From: Lepas anatifera
Taxonomy: Eukaryota > Arthropoda > Thecostraca > Lepadidae
Assembly (NCBI GenBank): GCA_034440635.1
Contig: JAOTON010001031.1
Location: forward strand, 930,001 to 994,000
Direction of reading: 5' to 3'
DNA: 64,000 bases
In this document: positions 1 through 11,962 of the stretch, piece after piece
Layout of the letters: every line of letters starts with the position of its first letter
Position numbering within the stretch: position 1 is the first letter of the stretch
Notes under the pieces: model-generated
Seen by the model: only the letters and a program-made list of their open reading frames with translations
Databases searched by the model: none
What the model was told of the DNA's origin: nothing
Position numbers and translations under genes: made by a program

Positions 1-719
1 TGGAACTTCTGGATGGGTTCTTTATGTAGCCGTAGCTTTCTGTCAGACAGGGAAGGCATTGCACCCTCCTCTTCGGCCGACTTAGGTGGGAAAAGCCGAC
101 GTTGACTTATGCGATTGAATATGCCCTCTCCCCCTTAAAAATATGTGGCGATGACATTGCGTGGTAGTGCTTTGATAGATTGGTTTGTTCTAGCTTAAGG
201 ATGGTAATATTAAGATTGAATGGTTGGTGTGGAAAGTTGCTAGTCAGTTATAAATGAATGATAGGATGGTTGAGGCTGGAGGGTTGCTGTGTAAAGGTTG
301 TCATTGTTGAGATAGGACAGTTGGTGTGAAGGGCAGATAGGCGATGTTGGATTGTCAGACTCTTTTAATCATAAATATGTTCCGTTTAATTAAAGTGTGT
401 GTCTGCTTTATCTGTCCGCAGATTGCAGTTGTGTTTTCCTCTGTTAGTGTTAGCTGTTCTGTCATGCCATTACCTGGCAGCAGTGGGCATGTTTACGCGC
501 AGTGGCATTTGCCAACTACATGGCGATTCCCACGCTCGGGAGAAGCTGCGTCCAGGCGCGCCGCCAGGTCTGAATCCTGTGGGGACAGCCTGCTAGATTG
601 AGGTTCAGCAGTAGTAGCGTCTGCTTTCTTCTTCACTCAGCTTCCATCTTATAAGAACAGCGAATCGAGCGTTGTCTTATGCCCGCTCATCGTAGAGCTG
701 AAGGTGCGTTTGGCTTAAT
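1..719. other. No gene recognised
   Basis: No coding region is supported here. A pyrimidine-AG site near 421 is followed in phase 1 by only a few codons and a stop, so it is not one of the zinc-finger exons found further right. The stretch around 475-600 is related, in inverted orientation, to 890-1040, sharing a 'gcgtgggaatcgcc' core, so this is dispersed repeat material. Confidence 0.5.
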
Positions 720-1004
720 ATGAAGGAAACCGCTAACCGCACTGAGGAACCTTCACCATAAACCACCTGAAGGATACTTTCATAACGTATGAAGGAAACC
801 ACTAACCGCACTGAAGGGTGCCTTCAGACCGTGTGAAGGAAACCACTAACCGCTCTGAAAGAATGCCTGCAGACCGGCGGTTCAATGGCTGATTGAGTGC
901 TGCCCCTCGTCTGGCCTTGCCGTCGCATCCGAGATCGGCTTCTGCCGAGCGTGGGAATCGCCAACTACCTGGTCTGCCGAGCGTGGGAATCGCCAACTAC
1001 CTGG
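720..1004. repeat. Short tandem repeats
   Basis: A unit beginning tgaaggaaacc(a/g)ctaaccgc occurs at 721, 790 and 834 with diverged tails. Further on, a 32-bp segment starting tctgccgagcgtgggaatcg is duplicated head-to-tail at 941-972 and 973-1004. Open frames across these repeats are short and show no protein family. Confidence 0.75.
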
Positions 1005-2023
1005 TCAATGGCACTGCCAGTAAACAGGACTCGTGTATGGCGTCATGTCTAGTGAGCTATTCGCTGGGCACTGCGTGTCCACGTCTTCATAATGGTTTGG
1101 CTCATCTGAGCGTTTTTTTAGACTTGGACTGCAGGTTTTGGTGCGATTTTAGACGGAGGGGAGCTGCGTCTCTACGGAAAAGTATCCGTTTCCGATGCTC
1201 TGAATAGACCTAGCACGTGGGGACTGTGCTGAGGTGGGTTTCTGAGCGAATTATAATCTGGAAAATGATTGAAGTATCATTGGACATTAAATACATCATC
1301 GTTGAGTGTTTTCGAGAAAAAATGTGCGATCATTGCTTTTTGTTGCTTACCTCGGTAAGTTCTGTGCAAAAGAGCTGTCGAAAAGAGGTGTATGTCATGA
1401 CGTGGAACAGGAGACTGCAGTTTTGAGTATATATGTATATATATTTCTGTAGTGACCTACTACTGTAGATTTCAATTTCCAGCAATAATTATTGGTCCGA
1501 GAGTTCGAAGGAGAGAATGAAATAATCTTTTTTTGTGTTGTACTTCTCCGCGTGATATTCTATTTTTGTTCTTTTTCCGGTTTGATTAAATACAATATGA
1601 CATGAATTGGTTGTTTTTTTACATAAAAGTTGGGCTGGTAATATACAGCTGGAAATAAACAGACAACTGATTGTAATTCGTACCAGCAATTGCCTATTAT
1701 TGCACGAGCATCAGTGTTGATGCAATGTCTCGAGAGTCTCCGGGTGGAAAAATAGGTTTTAGGATTTTTCTGCCAGGAGTTTACCGACGCACCAGATATT
1801 AGGTTATATGACATCAAGGGAAATGGGAACTAAATAAGCTGGGGCTAGGGCAGGACGCCAATACCTGCTTTGGGATGATGGTGCGGGAGTTTTTAGCGTG
1901 AACTATATTAGATAACACTATCGCCGGCTCTCATCCTTTAAACGTGAATGAATATGCTGCTAAAGAGTGGGATTGGAACTCGCCACATTATCAGTGTCAG
2001 CTCAACGCTGCAATTTTAAAGTG
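1005..2023. other. No gene recognised, AT-rich
   Basis: Unique-looking AT-rich sequence with only short open frames. I see no splice-flanked coding block, RNA gene or repeat structure. Confidence 0.4.
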
Positions 2024-2031
2024 CACGGACC

Positions 2032-2180
2032 CAGTGGCCGATCCAGGGCTTCATTTCAGGGGGGGCTGGAAATCTCCACCCACCATTGCCTCGGATCAGC
2101 TTCCGCGTATGCATAAGCTATAAGTCTTCAAACGTTTGGGGGTGAGCCCTCCTACCTCCCGCGCCTTGTATCCGCCACTG
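2032..2180. mobile_element. hAT-type MITE with 8-bp target duplication
   Basis: The left end reads CAGTGGCCGATCCAGG and the right end TATCCGCCACTG, which are inverted matches of the CAGTGGCGGATCC terminus common in short non-autonomous hAT elements. The flanks CACGGACC (2024-2031) and CACGGGCC (2181-2188) differ at one position and look like the expected 8-bp target duplication. It has no coding capacity. Related copies lie at 18572-18920, 26779-26919 and about 28384-28548. Confidence 0.75.
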
Positions 2181-2257
2181 CACGGGCCCCTTATATGTAG
2201 TACCCTTATAAGTACATCGCGCTCAAGAGATCCGATCCGGGCCGAGGCTGAGAATCC

Positions 2258-4662
2258 GGACACTCCGGTTGTAGACCCTGGCCATCAATCTGTGACAATT
2301 CGGTTGTAGACCCTGGCCGTCAATCTGTGACAATTCGGTTGTAGACCCTGACCATCAATCTGTGACAATTCGGTTGTAGACCCTGACCATCAATCTGTGA
2401 CAATTCGGTTGTAGACCCTGGCCGTCAATCTGGACAATTCGTTTATACCCTGGCCGTCAATCTGTGACAATTTTTATACCTCGTAATGGACAATTGTTGT
2501 ATACGGCCGTCAATCTGTGACAATTCGGTTTATACCTGGCCGTCAATCTGTGACAATTCGGTTGTAGACCCTGGCCGTCAATCTGTGACAATTTTAGACC
2601 TGACCGTCAATCTGTGACAATTGGGTTGTAGACCCTGGCCGTCAATCTGTAATTTTAGACCTACCGTCAATCTGTACAATTCGGTTAACCTGACCGTCAA
2701 TCTGTGACAATTTTTAACCTGCGTCAATCTGTGACAATTTTTAGACCCTACCGTCAATCTGTACAATTCTTTATACCCTGGCCGTAATCTTGACAATTCG
2801 GTTTAGACCCTGACCATCAATCTGTGACAATTCGGTTTAACCTGGCCGTCAATCTGTGACAATTCGTTTAACCCTGGCCGTCAATCTGTGACAATTCGGT
2901 TGTAACCTGACCGTCAATCTTGACAATCGGTTTAACCCTGACCGTCAATCTGTGACAATTCGTTTAACCCTGGCCGTCAATTTGAAATTTTTAACCTGAC
3001 CGTAATCTTACAATTTTTAACCCTGACCGTCAATCTGTGAAATTTTTAGACCCTGACCGTCAATCTGTGACAATTCGGTTTAGACCCTGACCGTCAATCT
3101 GTACAATTCGTTGTAGACCCTGACCGTCAATCTGTGACAATTCGTTGTAGACCCTGACCGTCAATCTGTGACAATTCGGTTGTAGACCCTGACCGTCAAT
3201 CTGTGACAATTCGGTTGTAGACCCTGACCGTCAATCTGTGACAATTCGGTTGTAGACCCTGACCGTCAATCTGTGACAATTCGGTTGTAGACCCTGACCA
3301 TCAATCTGTGACAATTGGGTTGTAGACTCTGACCATCAATCTGTGACAATTCGGTTGTAGACCCTGACCATCAATCTGTGACAATTGGGTTGTAGACCCT
3401 GACCATCAATCTGTGACAATTGTTGTAGACCCTGACCGTAATCTTGACAATTCGTTGTAGACCCTGACCATCAATCTGTGACAATTGGTTGTAGACTCTG
3501 ACCATCAATCTGTGACAATTGTTGTAGACTCTGACCATCAATCTGTAACAATTGGGTTTAGACCTAGCCGTCAATCTGTAAATTGGTTTAGACCTGACCA
3601 TCAATCTGTGACAATTCGTTTAGACCTGGCCGTCAATCTTACAATTGTTTATACCTGCCGTCAATCTGTACAATTCTTTATACCTGCGTCATTGTAAATT
3701 TTATAGCGCAATCTTACAATTCGTTTATACCTGCCTCATCTGTGACAATTTTTAGACCCTCCTCAATTTCAATTTTTAGACCTGCCGTCAATCTGTGACA
3801 ATTGGGTTGAGACCTGGCGTCATCTTGACAATTGGGTTACCTGACCGTCAATCTGTACAATTCTTTACCTACCGTATCTTGACATTGTTTAGACCTGGCC
3901 GTAATCTTACATTTTTAGCCTGACGTCAATCTTACATTCGTTTATACCTGGCCGTCAATCTGTCATTCGTTGGACCTGACCATCAATCTGTGACAATTCG
4001 GTTGTAGACCCTGGCCGTCAATCTGTGCATTCGTTTCCGGCCAAACAATTCTTACCTGACCTATTGGACAATTCGGTTGACGTCATTTAAATGTTTACTT
4101 ATTGTATTTTATAATTTAAATTTTAGACTGACCGTATTTAATTTTTAACCTACGTCAATCTTGACAATTTTTACTGACCGTCAATCTGTGCAATTTTGTA
4201 TACGTCAATTTGAATTCGTTGTAGCCTACGTATTATTGTTGTAATTTACAATTCTTTAGACCTGACCTCAATCTGTGACAATTCGGTTGTAGACCCTGAC
4301 CGTCAATCTGTGACAATTCGGTTGTAGACCCTGACCATCAATCTGTGACAATTGGTTGTAGACTCTGACCATCAATCTGTGACAATTCGGTTGTAGACCC
4401 TGACCATCAATCTGTGACAATTGGGTTGTAGACCCTGACCATCAATCTGTGACAATTCGGTTGTAGACCCTGACCGTCAATCTGTGACAATTCGTTGTAG
4501 ACCCTGACCATCAATCTGTGACAATTTTGACTTAAATTTAATTATATTAAATTTTTAATGATTTAAATTGACATACTGTGACAATTTTTACCTGACCATC
4601 AATCTTATTTGTAGACCCTGGCCGTCAGTCCGGACACTCCGTTTGTAGACCCTGGTCCTCAA
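2258..4662. repeat. 35-bp satellite array, about 2.4 kb
   Basis: The monomer is about 35 bp and contains tcaatctgtgacaattcggt followed by tgtagaccctgaccg. Units at both edges (2260-2420, 3120-3420, 4280-4520) are nearly identical. Units in the interior (about 2420-3100 and 3540-4270) are shortened by scattered one- and few-base losses and blur into AT-rich sequence near 4080-4250. Both outer edges carry the same CCGGACACTCCG flank. Open frames on either strand are products of the repeat and are not genes. Confidence 0.9.
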
Positions 4663-5256
4663 TCAGGATTATCGGCATTTTCTTATCAATCACATAAAAA
4701 ATTGTCAAATGTTGGTTTGTCATGTACTTCAGGTTTTTGCAATTTTTAGGTAGATTTTTTGTGCTTGCCAGGAGTCCACAGTGCCCGATAAAGAAAACAG
4801 GAGCGTTCTTCCTACTGATGAGTGTGTCTCGGAGCCCGGATGATGCACCACAAAAGATTTGCTTTTGTTTTTATGGTCCCTGGTAAAAATTTAATGAAAA
4901 TACTGTGGCCATGTCGACATGACCAAATGCATTAAAGCGCAGCGCAAAATATTAATTCTGACGTTTCTTTCGCGCTATAACAGCACATTCTGATCGTTTG
5001 GTACTTATAAACCTCTAAAATATTACAAATTGTTTGGTGGTGTCTGGCGTCGCCTGTCCTGTGGCCTCTGCTCCAAGTGCACATCCAGCTGCCCCAGAAA
5101 CAGTCCCTCCTAATTCATAGTCGTGCGGTTTTTCTGGTTGCCATGTTCCGAACATGCCCTTCCTGTAATGACTGATGATTATTAGAGTGTGCTTGTTAAA
5201 ATTTACCCGGTAGCAGTTTAGCACGGGCGCGCCTTACTCTCCGCCCTGTTTGGCAG
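4663..5256. other. Intronic or intergenic sequence before ZF exon 1
   Basis: No coding signal is visible. The final bases (about 5231-5256) form a pyrimidine-rich tract ending in an AG that serves as acceptor for the zinc-finger exon starting at 5257. Confidence 0.5.
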
Positions 5257-5480
5257 GCCAGTTCCAGTGCGCACACTGTGACAAAACGTTCAAATACCCG
5301 ACATCACTCACCAGCCACCTGAAGATACACAGTGGGGCAACCAAGTGTATAGTGTGCGGAAAAGTGTGCCACCGCGTCTCTGGACTCCGGCTGCACCTCA
5401 TGAGCGTGCACAAACTGACTGAAGAGGAGGTTGGCAAACTCGTACCCAAAAAGACTGTTTACAAAACCCCTCAGGTGTAA
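5257..5480 (+). CDS. Alternative terminal exon 1 of a BTB-ZF-like gene (two C2H2 fingers)
   Basis: This is a 3' terminal coding exon, not a whole gene. It starts after the acceptor ccctgtttggcag in phase 1 (reading x|GC CAG TTC CAG TGC) and ends at TAA 5478-5480. It encodes finger 1 with C-X2-C-X12-H-X3-H (5268 onward), linker SGATK, finger 2 with C-X2-C-X12-H-X4-H, and the tail LTEEEVGKLVP. The same two-finger block, linker length, tail and phase recur in four other exons of this window. That pattern fits alternative DNA-binding ends of a lola / mod(mdg4) / Broad / fruitless type nuclear transcription factor. The protein would need an upstream BTB exon that is outside this window. No start codon is expected within the exon. 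Exact orthology is not resolved; exon identity is strong. Confidence 0.85.
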
Positions 5481-6249
5481 ACATCATCTGGAGGGTATTT
5501 GGAGGAGCGTGGGAAATGATGGCAGCGGCTGATTGTGGAGTGTTTATTTTTGCGTGTGCAATTATTGTATCCCCCGCATTTGCACTCACTGTAAGATTCA
5601 GGCTCTCGGTCAGTTCTTGGGAGTTGTCTGGATAGTGTGAGATGTTTGGACTGAACGAGGCCTTCTTGTGTTGGTTCATACCAGCCAGTTTTGTACGTTT
5701 CTTCGTGAGCGGTATTTATGTCTACATAAGAAGCTGCTAGAACATGTGCCGATTATGTACATAGAAAAATATCGTTTCCTGCATTTGCCTCGCAATCAGT
5801 TTTTCTGCCGATGCATCCAGAATGTTTATGTTTTGTTCTCTCCAAAGTGTTTGCGCTGTATAGTTTGGTTTTGTTTGTCCGGGACCATCCTACGTGTGGG
5901 ATAAAACTTCAGATGGTTCGCTGACCCTTTCTACCCAGGAATGACTCGGCCAAATTTTAGGAAAACAGACAAGCTTATTTATGAACAGATTAAGTTTTTT
6001 TCTGGATGATAGTCGTAAGCGGTGTAATTAATGTGGGCAACTCAATAACAGACGCGATTGAGTTCAAACCTGCGCATTTTATTATATATTATATTATATT
6101 ATAGGACGTCATGTAAGCGTTTTTGAAAATGATTGTAATTTAGGCTTTGCACGGTAGCATTAGCTAATCTGTCAAGGGACATTAGAGGCTCAACCTACAA
6201 AAAAAGAAGAAAAACATGAAAGACAGAAGATGGCAATACTGGTGAATTC

Positions 6250-6375
6250 AAAAGCCAACGATTAACATCCCACAAAGCACATGGACGGCCGCCCCGCTCA
6301 GGTCACTCTTTTACCAGTCAGTATCCAGCCGACCTACGTCGGGTAAATATTTGAGCGTTTCAGTGGAATTGGTCC
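6250..6375. repeat. Dispersed repeat shared with 20462-20595
   Basis: Both loci read 'aacgtcccacaaa.cacagggacggccgccccgctcaggtcac' with scattered differences, followed by a related 'accagtcagt' and 'aaatattgagcg' segment. Orientation is the same. No termini or coding capacity are seen, so the class is unknown. Confidence 0.7.
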
Positions 6376-8354
6376 CAAGCCTTTCCCGAGTAATGTCACA
6401 ACATGGGTTCTGGATCCGACCCTCTGCCGTCCGAGTCTGTGGGATGCTGTCGTTCTGATGGAAGACTGCTGCAGGATCTGAATGCAGGGCCAAAAGGACG
6501 ACACTATTGAAGTTAACACGAACATTTGCAAGACAAGGCACAGCCAGGCACACGTGCCGGCGATGCCGGTGATGGGTTTTGGGGGTTAGTGGTAAGATAG
6601 GGCTACAGCGGGAAAAACTGTAGCTTCTTACGAACAAATTGCGTTCTTTAAGAACTCCACATTCAGTGTGGTCTCAATGCCCCCTTGGATTCCTCTCTAG
6701 ACGCGCGCTTGGCGCTAGGTTTAGTTTGACGTGTCCAGCCCAAGAGCGCATCCAGTGTGGTATTGAGACCGCACTGGATTTTGTGTTTTTAAAGAACGCC
6801 GTGTGGTGTCAGAAGGAAGCTACAGCTTTTTGCGTTGTAGCCCTTTTATGCCACTTTCCCCCAAGGATTTAATCCCTGGTATCGTCGGCATATGTGCCTG
6901 ACTGCCCTGTTGTGCCGTGCCTTTTGAAACTACCGTGTGAACTGTATTTATGTTGTGTGCAGATATTCATGGTTGTATAAAGAACGTGCGTAACCTTCTC
7001 CTTATATGAACACCTTGAAGGAAACGATCTTGTCTTGATGATTTTGTCTAAACCTATTTTCGTGGTATTCTATTCTCGTTTGTGTTTTCAATGTTCTGTC
7101 CTGTGTTTTCGTTCCACGTACTAGTATTGTCGATGCGAAATCTGGTAAAGTTCTCCTGTTGCAGCATGAACTGATGTGTGCTGCCTGTGCAGCTTTTGTG
7201 TCTGAAGCGGCCAGTGCATCTGATGGCTAGTTATGCAGCATTCACTTTCACGTCAGCATTCACTGAAGCTGGTCTCTGTCGCACCGGCGGACTTAGGGGA
7301 AGCAAACAGGGCATCCACCTCCCAAGTCCTCGACTTTCCAAATTTTTGATTAAAAGTAACACGATGTTTTCTAATTTTGTCATCCGTTCCCCACCTTCCC
7401 CGCAAACAATAACCGATGTAAATCCGCCATTTTTCTTGTGCGTTGTCAGAGTGATAAGGTGACGTCACAACTCTGTGCACTATGCCTAGTAAATACTTCG
7501 TGCTGTCGGTGTGTTCCATTATTTCGATATGTGGAGAAAGGCTGCATCTCGCAACAACTCAGACCAGCTCAGCTTACTTGAACTCGGGCTGAACTGCTGA
7601 GTACAGTATAAAACAAGAACGAAGGCATCACGAAGGTCGGCCCAAGAAGCGCTGGGAGGGATACTGCCTCTGCCTCAGCGGGGTAGCATATTACACCACC
7701 AGAATAGTAGTACAGTACCAGTACAGTATTACAGTACCAGTACAGTACCTGATCTAGACCGGTGACTGCGGGGAGGGAGGGGGTAACGAGGCCCCGAAAT
7801 CATGAAATCTTTAGAAGAAAGATTGCATTTAATTGTAAAATTGTATATTCAAATATCCTTTTTAAAGAAAATTTGCAGAATCGCTGGAGTTCTCGGGGAC
7901 AAATTCCTGTTTATACGATTTGTTTGGAAATACGAGCTGAGCCCCCCACCCCAATCGGATTTGGAAAGGTGTTTGAACACCGCTTTGGGTTTTTCCGACG
8001 TTGTCAGTGGTATATACAAGGGGGACTAGGGTTCTCAAGCCCACCCCAATTGCAGAGTGTCTATAGTAAGTGAGGAAATAGTGGGAAATCTTAAGCCTCC
8101 TAGCCCCTCTCCATTTCCCGAAATAGAGCCCTAGATCTGCTGCTGTGATGGAATTTAACTGCTCCAGCTGTATTATGAAATTTTTCAGACCTTTATCTTG
8201 GGACGCTGACAGGGGACGATGTGCAGTGGTGTCAGGAGCCGTGTCAGCCCTCCAATCCGCTGACCCGAGCGAAAGGTGTCAAATACGTCAAATACGTTAA
8301 AGGTGTCAAATACCCTCGGAAATGGCTGGAATCGACCTCCAGGAATACAGGGCC

Positions 8355-8566
8355 CCCTGGTCATTATAAACATCTTCGCAGCTGGAGTTTCAGGGCGCCT
8401 CAACATAAAAAGTAGTCAGGCGCCCCTCTGCCAACCAGGTGCTCCCCGAAAATCCCGGATCAGCCTATGCACTGAGGGCACTTACGGGCGCCAGGCTACC
8501 TTTGATGTTGATGCGCCCTAAAACTCCAGCTGCGATGATCCCGAAAATGTTCATAAAGACCAGCCG
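8355..8566. repeat. Imperfect inverted repeat (foldback)
   Basis: The left arm (8355-8406) and right arm (8504-8566) are inverted copies sharing CAGCTGGAGTTT(C/T)AGGGCGC plus matching flanks such as cattataaacat / atgttcataaag, with about 100 bp between them. This could be a small foldback transposon. Open frames over it are not supported as genes. Confidence 0.7.
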
Positions 8567-10261
8567 TGCCTCCTCTAAAAAAGTGAGGGTGGCCGTGAAT
8601 CTTCCAGCTTATGGTGACCAGACAAAAAAACTCCTCCGATCGGAGGTTATTGGTGCTCTCCGCATCGCCTGTGGAGTCGCCGCCACGCGGTATCAAGAAA
8701 CGGAGCTCAACACCTCTGTTTATTGCCCGGCGGCAGGTCGAGGTCGACAGAGGTCGACAGATTGGGTTGCGGTTGAGGTTGAGGGTGAACTGACGAAAAC
8801 AAATTCTGTTAGAAACCTGATAAGTTCAATCCAGTCTACAGAAAACGTGCTGCAAAACCAAGCGTTTCCCTAAGTTACTACACTTATAACAGTCCAAGCC
8901 AAAAATATGTCGGTAACGACCGTAAATAATATCGGAGAACGATCATGGCATGAACTGTGCTGGATAACAGCCGAGAGAAAAATTTCGAGATAAACGACCA
9001 ATATTACTAATAAACAGGTATCTGGCAACCTGCCAACTCACACTTCAATCACGGTTAACTAAACAAGTTTAAGCAAAACTATCGGCTATCACATGAAACT
9101 ACCAGCGGAAGAACCATACAATCGTCGAACAATAAATAAGTACAATTTATCCGTGAATAAACTGCAGGCTACTTTATACCAAGTTCCCTATTCAATGATA
9201 CGATTTCACACGTTGATGCCTAATGAGGTTTCGTACCTACTCGATGCCTTCCATTCACATCCGCGGCGACTCAGGACAGGTTACCAGCTGCACGGCCAAG
9301 ATGGCTACCTCAGCGCCGAACCGCGCTCACTCCACGGCGCATCGCTGCGCGCACCACCTCATCTCGGGCACCTACTGAAGTTCAGAATTGTATCACCACT
9401 TTGCCTACTTTGAGACATCAATAGACCGTTATTCAAGATGCAAACGTATTAAGGCCAATTTCAGCAACAAACAGACGCGAATAGAATCGATCCGATCCCG
9501 AAAACTGACAGAGACTTACCTAGCGAGAGACGCACGTCTGCTCCGCACGAGATCAGGCTACCGAAAGAACCACTGCTCAAAACAATGCTCCGAAAACGGC
9601 ACTATTTTCATGCTCCTACGCAAATACAACGCAACGCACTCACTTTACGAACTTCGGCAGCCCACACCTCTAGTAACGATAAATCCTATGGAAAAACAAT
9701 TCAAGACCCGAAATCACCGGCTGTCCACAAATATTTACATCGCAGTTTGGAACTACTTTCTTTCACATGAATATACAACGAACCTTCACTGATCCGCCCC
9801 CGCACCGACGGACTGCCAGATAGGCTAAACGCACCAAAACAATCCTATACCAGATTGGCTCACTAGAGAAATTGCGGTTAATTCAAGAGGTGTCCAAAAA
9901 ATACAGCGCTAACCTCCATGAAAACTCCAACGACCGCCGCCGTACAACAGCTGATAGCAAAGCCACGGGGGAGGGCAGCGCTGGAGTCGGCCAACCAAAC
10001 CCCTCCACCGAGCCGCCCCAGACCACGGACCCAGCCCGGAATGAGCGGCAGTGGGTGCCCCACACCCCCCTGCACGCTCCTGCAGACAACGCCTGAATCG
10101 GCGCCTACAGCCTGGTTACAAGTTTTCCAATTTCTCACCAATTTGTCTAACACTGGGGAATTTTCGGAATACAAGTATTTGGGCAGGTCCCCTTGGTCCC
10201 CTGCTCTAGCACTTATGCCACTTATATCCACTCACAACTCCGATCCAATCAGCCAATAGTT

Positions 10262-10399
10262 CGGAGACCCATGGCAATATCCAACCCGCCAATGGTTCAG
10301 GAACCTATGGAAATATTCACCCCACCCACGGGTCAGGAACCCATGGAAATATTCAACCCACCCACGCCTCAGGGACCCATGGCGACATCCAATGAATAA
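10262..10399 (+). repeat. 36-bp tandem repeat, open in one frame, ending at a poly(A) signal
   Basis: Nearly four 36-bp units read in frame as 12-residue repeats of the type QEPMEIFNPPT, ending in a TAA that overlaps an AATAAA hexamer (about 10394-10399). The block could be the 3' end of an unrecognised coding exon or a non-coding minisatellite that happens to be open. No family is recognised. Confidence 0.4.
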
Positions 10400-10788
10400 A
10401 GCGCTTGGCTCGATAGACGCTTTTGGGATTTGATAAAAGTTGTAACCACCAGTGCACTGGCAGTTATAACTTCCCCCACCGCAATTGGAAATCGAATTTG
10501 TTTTTTTTAACACACTCCTTGAAATATTCATTTTTCTATATTTGAACACCCTCTGATGTTTTCTGAGAAATTACAAATGGCGGAGTACCACGCCGTAATT
10601 TGCATGACTTCAAGGCCGAAGGTCAGGATGCATCCGGTGACACGCACTTATTATTTGGGTATTTCAGCAACAACCCAGAACACTGAACAAGAAACGTGTT
10701 TGTTTTGAATGCTTCAAACTGATTTGAGTTCAGCCGTGGTACTTTTTCGTTGCTGAGTGTTCGCCTCGGGTATAACGCACGATCTTAA

Positions 10789-11793
10789 CACGCGCCCCGC
10801 TGGGGGGGCGAAATTCGCCCCCTCCTGGTTTCCTCCAGATAGCTCAAAACCAAGAGACGCAGAACAACGAAACCTAAAATACCTTATCCCTGATCAATTT
10901 TACACATCTGACCAAATTTCTTACTTAAGATCATGCCAGGTCAAGGAGCTATTCAGGGTCAAGTGACCCGACCTCAAAACCTAAAATTACGAGTTTGAAG
11001 CAGCGCCCAGGGAACATTAGCTAACTGATCAGTTTGAAACTTTCACAATACAATAAGGTTATCGGGGTCTACAAATCTGCTATCTTGGAATTTTGATATT
11101 GTTGACTTAAGGTGAGGCTAATTTTTGGTCACCCCATTATAAGACTATAGTGAAAAATAGAATGGGCTCGTTTTTAGTAAACACTGGATAGATAAAACTG
11201 AAAATCCTCAAACTGTCTATTCTTACCACGATCTTTACCATAAAGTTGATTTTTTGAGTATCTGACCTCTCAAAGGTCATATTAGGTCACGGGAGCAGAG
11301 AGTGATTGTTTTGCCAATAACTTCTCACTGAATTGAGATAAAGCTCCCATTTTGCTTGCATTGTGCTTATATTGTCACGGGGAATCGATTGATATGCAAC
11401 ATGACCATACCAGGTCACTCTGTGACCCTGACCTAGGTCGAGGTCAGGTCATTTTGACTATTTGACCTAGCAGGGTCATATTATACATCATTCAATTTGC
11501 CGCGATGAGAGGAATCCAATGATGCATGAAGATTTGCTCTAGCTCCTCTGAGGGCAGATCTAGAGAGGGGAACGTACACCGCTCCGTTGTAAGCCTATGG
11601 AGCCAAATTTGACCTATGCTAACCTCAATATTGACCTGACATAAAAATTCTTATGAAATCTCTTCGTCTTGTCAAGAGCTTTCGAACGGCGCCCTTATTT
11701 TTCTTTAGCTTTTGTGGGGAACGAGAAACGGAGGGGGGCGAAAAATGCTCACCAGCGGGGCGCGTCATGCAAGAGACCCCAGCGGGGCGCGTG
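10789..11793. mobile_element. TTAA-flanked inverted-repeat element, family A copy 1
   Basis: The left terminus is CACGCGCCCCGCTGGGG after TTAA (10785-10788). The right terminus is CCCCAGCGGGGCGCGTG, followed by TTAC (11794-11797). The roughly 1.0-kb interior is non-coding and filled with AGGTCA/TGACCT hexamers. TTAA target sites are used by piggyBac and Kolobok transposases; which of these moved it cannot be told because no transposase is present. Confidence 0.8.
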
Positions 11794-11962
11794 TTACGAA
11801 AAATGTCACTAGTGAACACAGCAGTCAACCCGAAGTCAGCTGATGTATGTTTACCACACTTGGTGATGGTGTCTGTTCTGTCGTGAGCGTCTGCTGACGT
11901 GTAGGTGCGCAGCGGCGATTTCAATAGCAATGTTTGTGACAACGGTTTTCCGACTCTCTTAA

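Larger units (their letters stand above)
5481..10784. other. Long gene-poor stretch with dispersed repeats
   Basis: I find no supported gene. Recognisable pieces are a dispersed repeat at 6250-6375 shared with 20462-20595, a palindromic tandem of GTACTG/CAGTAC units at about 7709-7750, a degraded MITE-like block near 8008-8140, a short TCAAATACG tandem at 8275-8315, the inverted repeat at 8355-8566 and the 36-bp tandem at 10262-10399. It probably represents intron between zinc-finger exons 1 and 2, but this is inference. Confidence 0.5.

Noticed and set aside
344..601. Small coding exon after the acceptor-like tctgtccgcag
   Set aside because: The matching phase gives only a few codons; the longer frame overlaps a dispersed inverted repeat and has no recognisable domain.
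2258..4662. Regular spaced repeats resembling a CRISPR array
   Set aside because: Units are head-to-tail without unique spacers, and the surroundings are eukaryotic. It is a satellite.
9872..10259. Overlapping open frames with Pro/Arg-rich translations
   Set aside because: Open on both strands because of GC-rich composition; no domain, splice context or codon pattern supports a gene.
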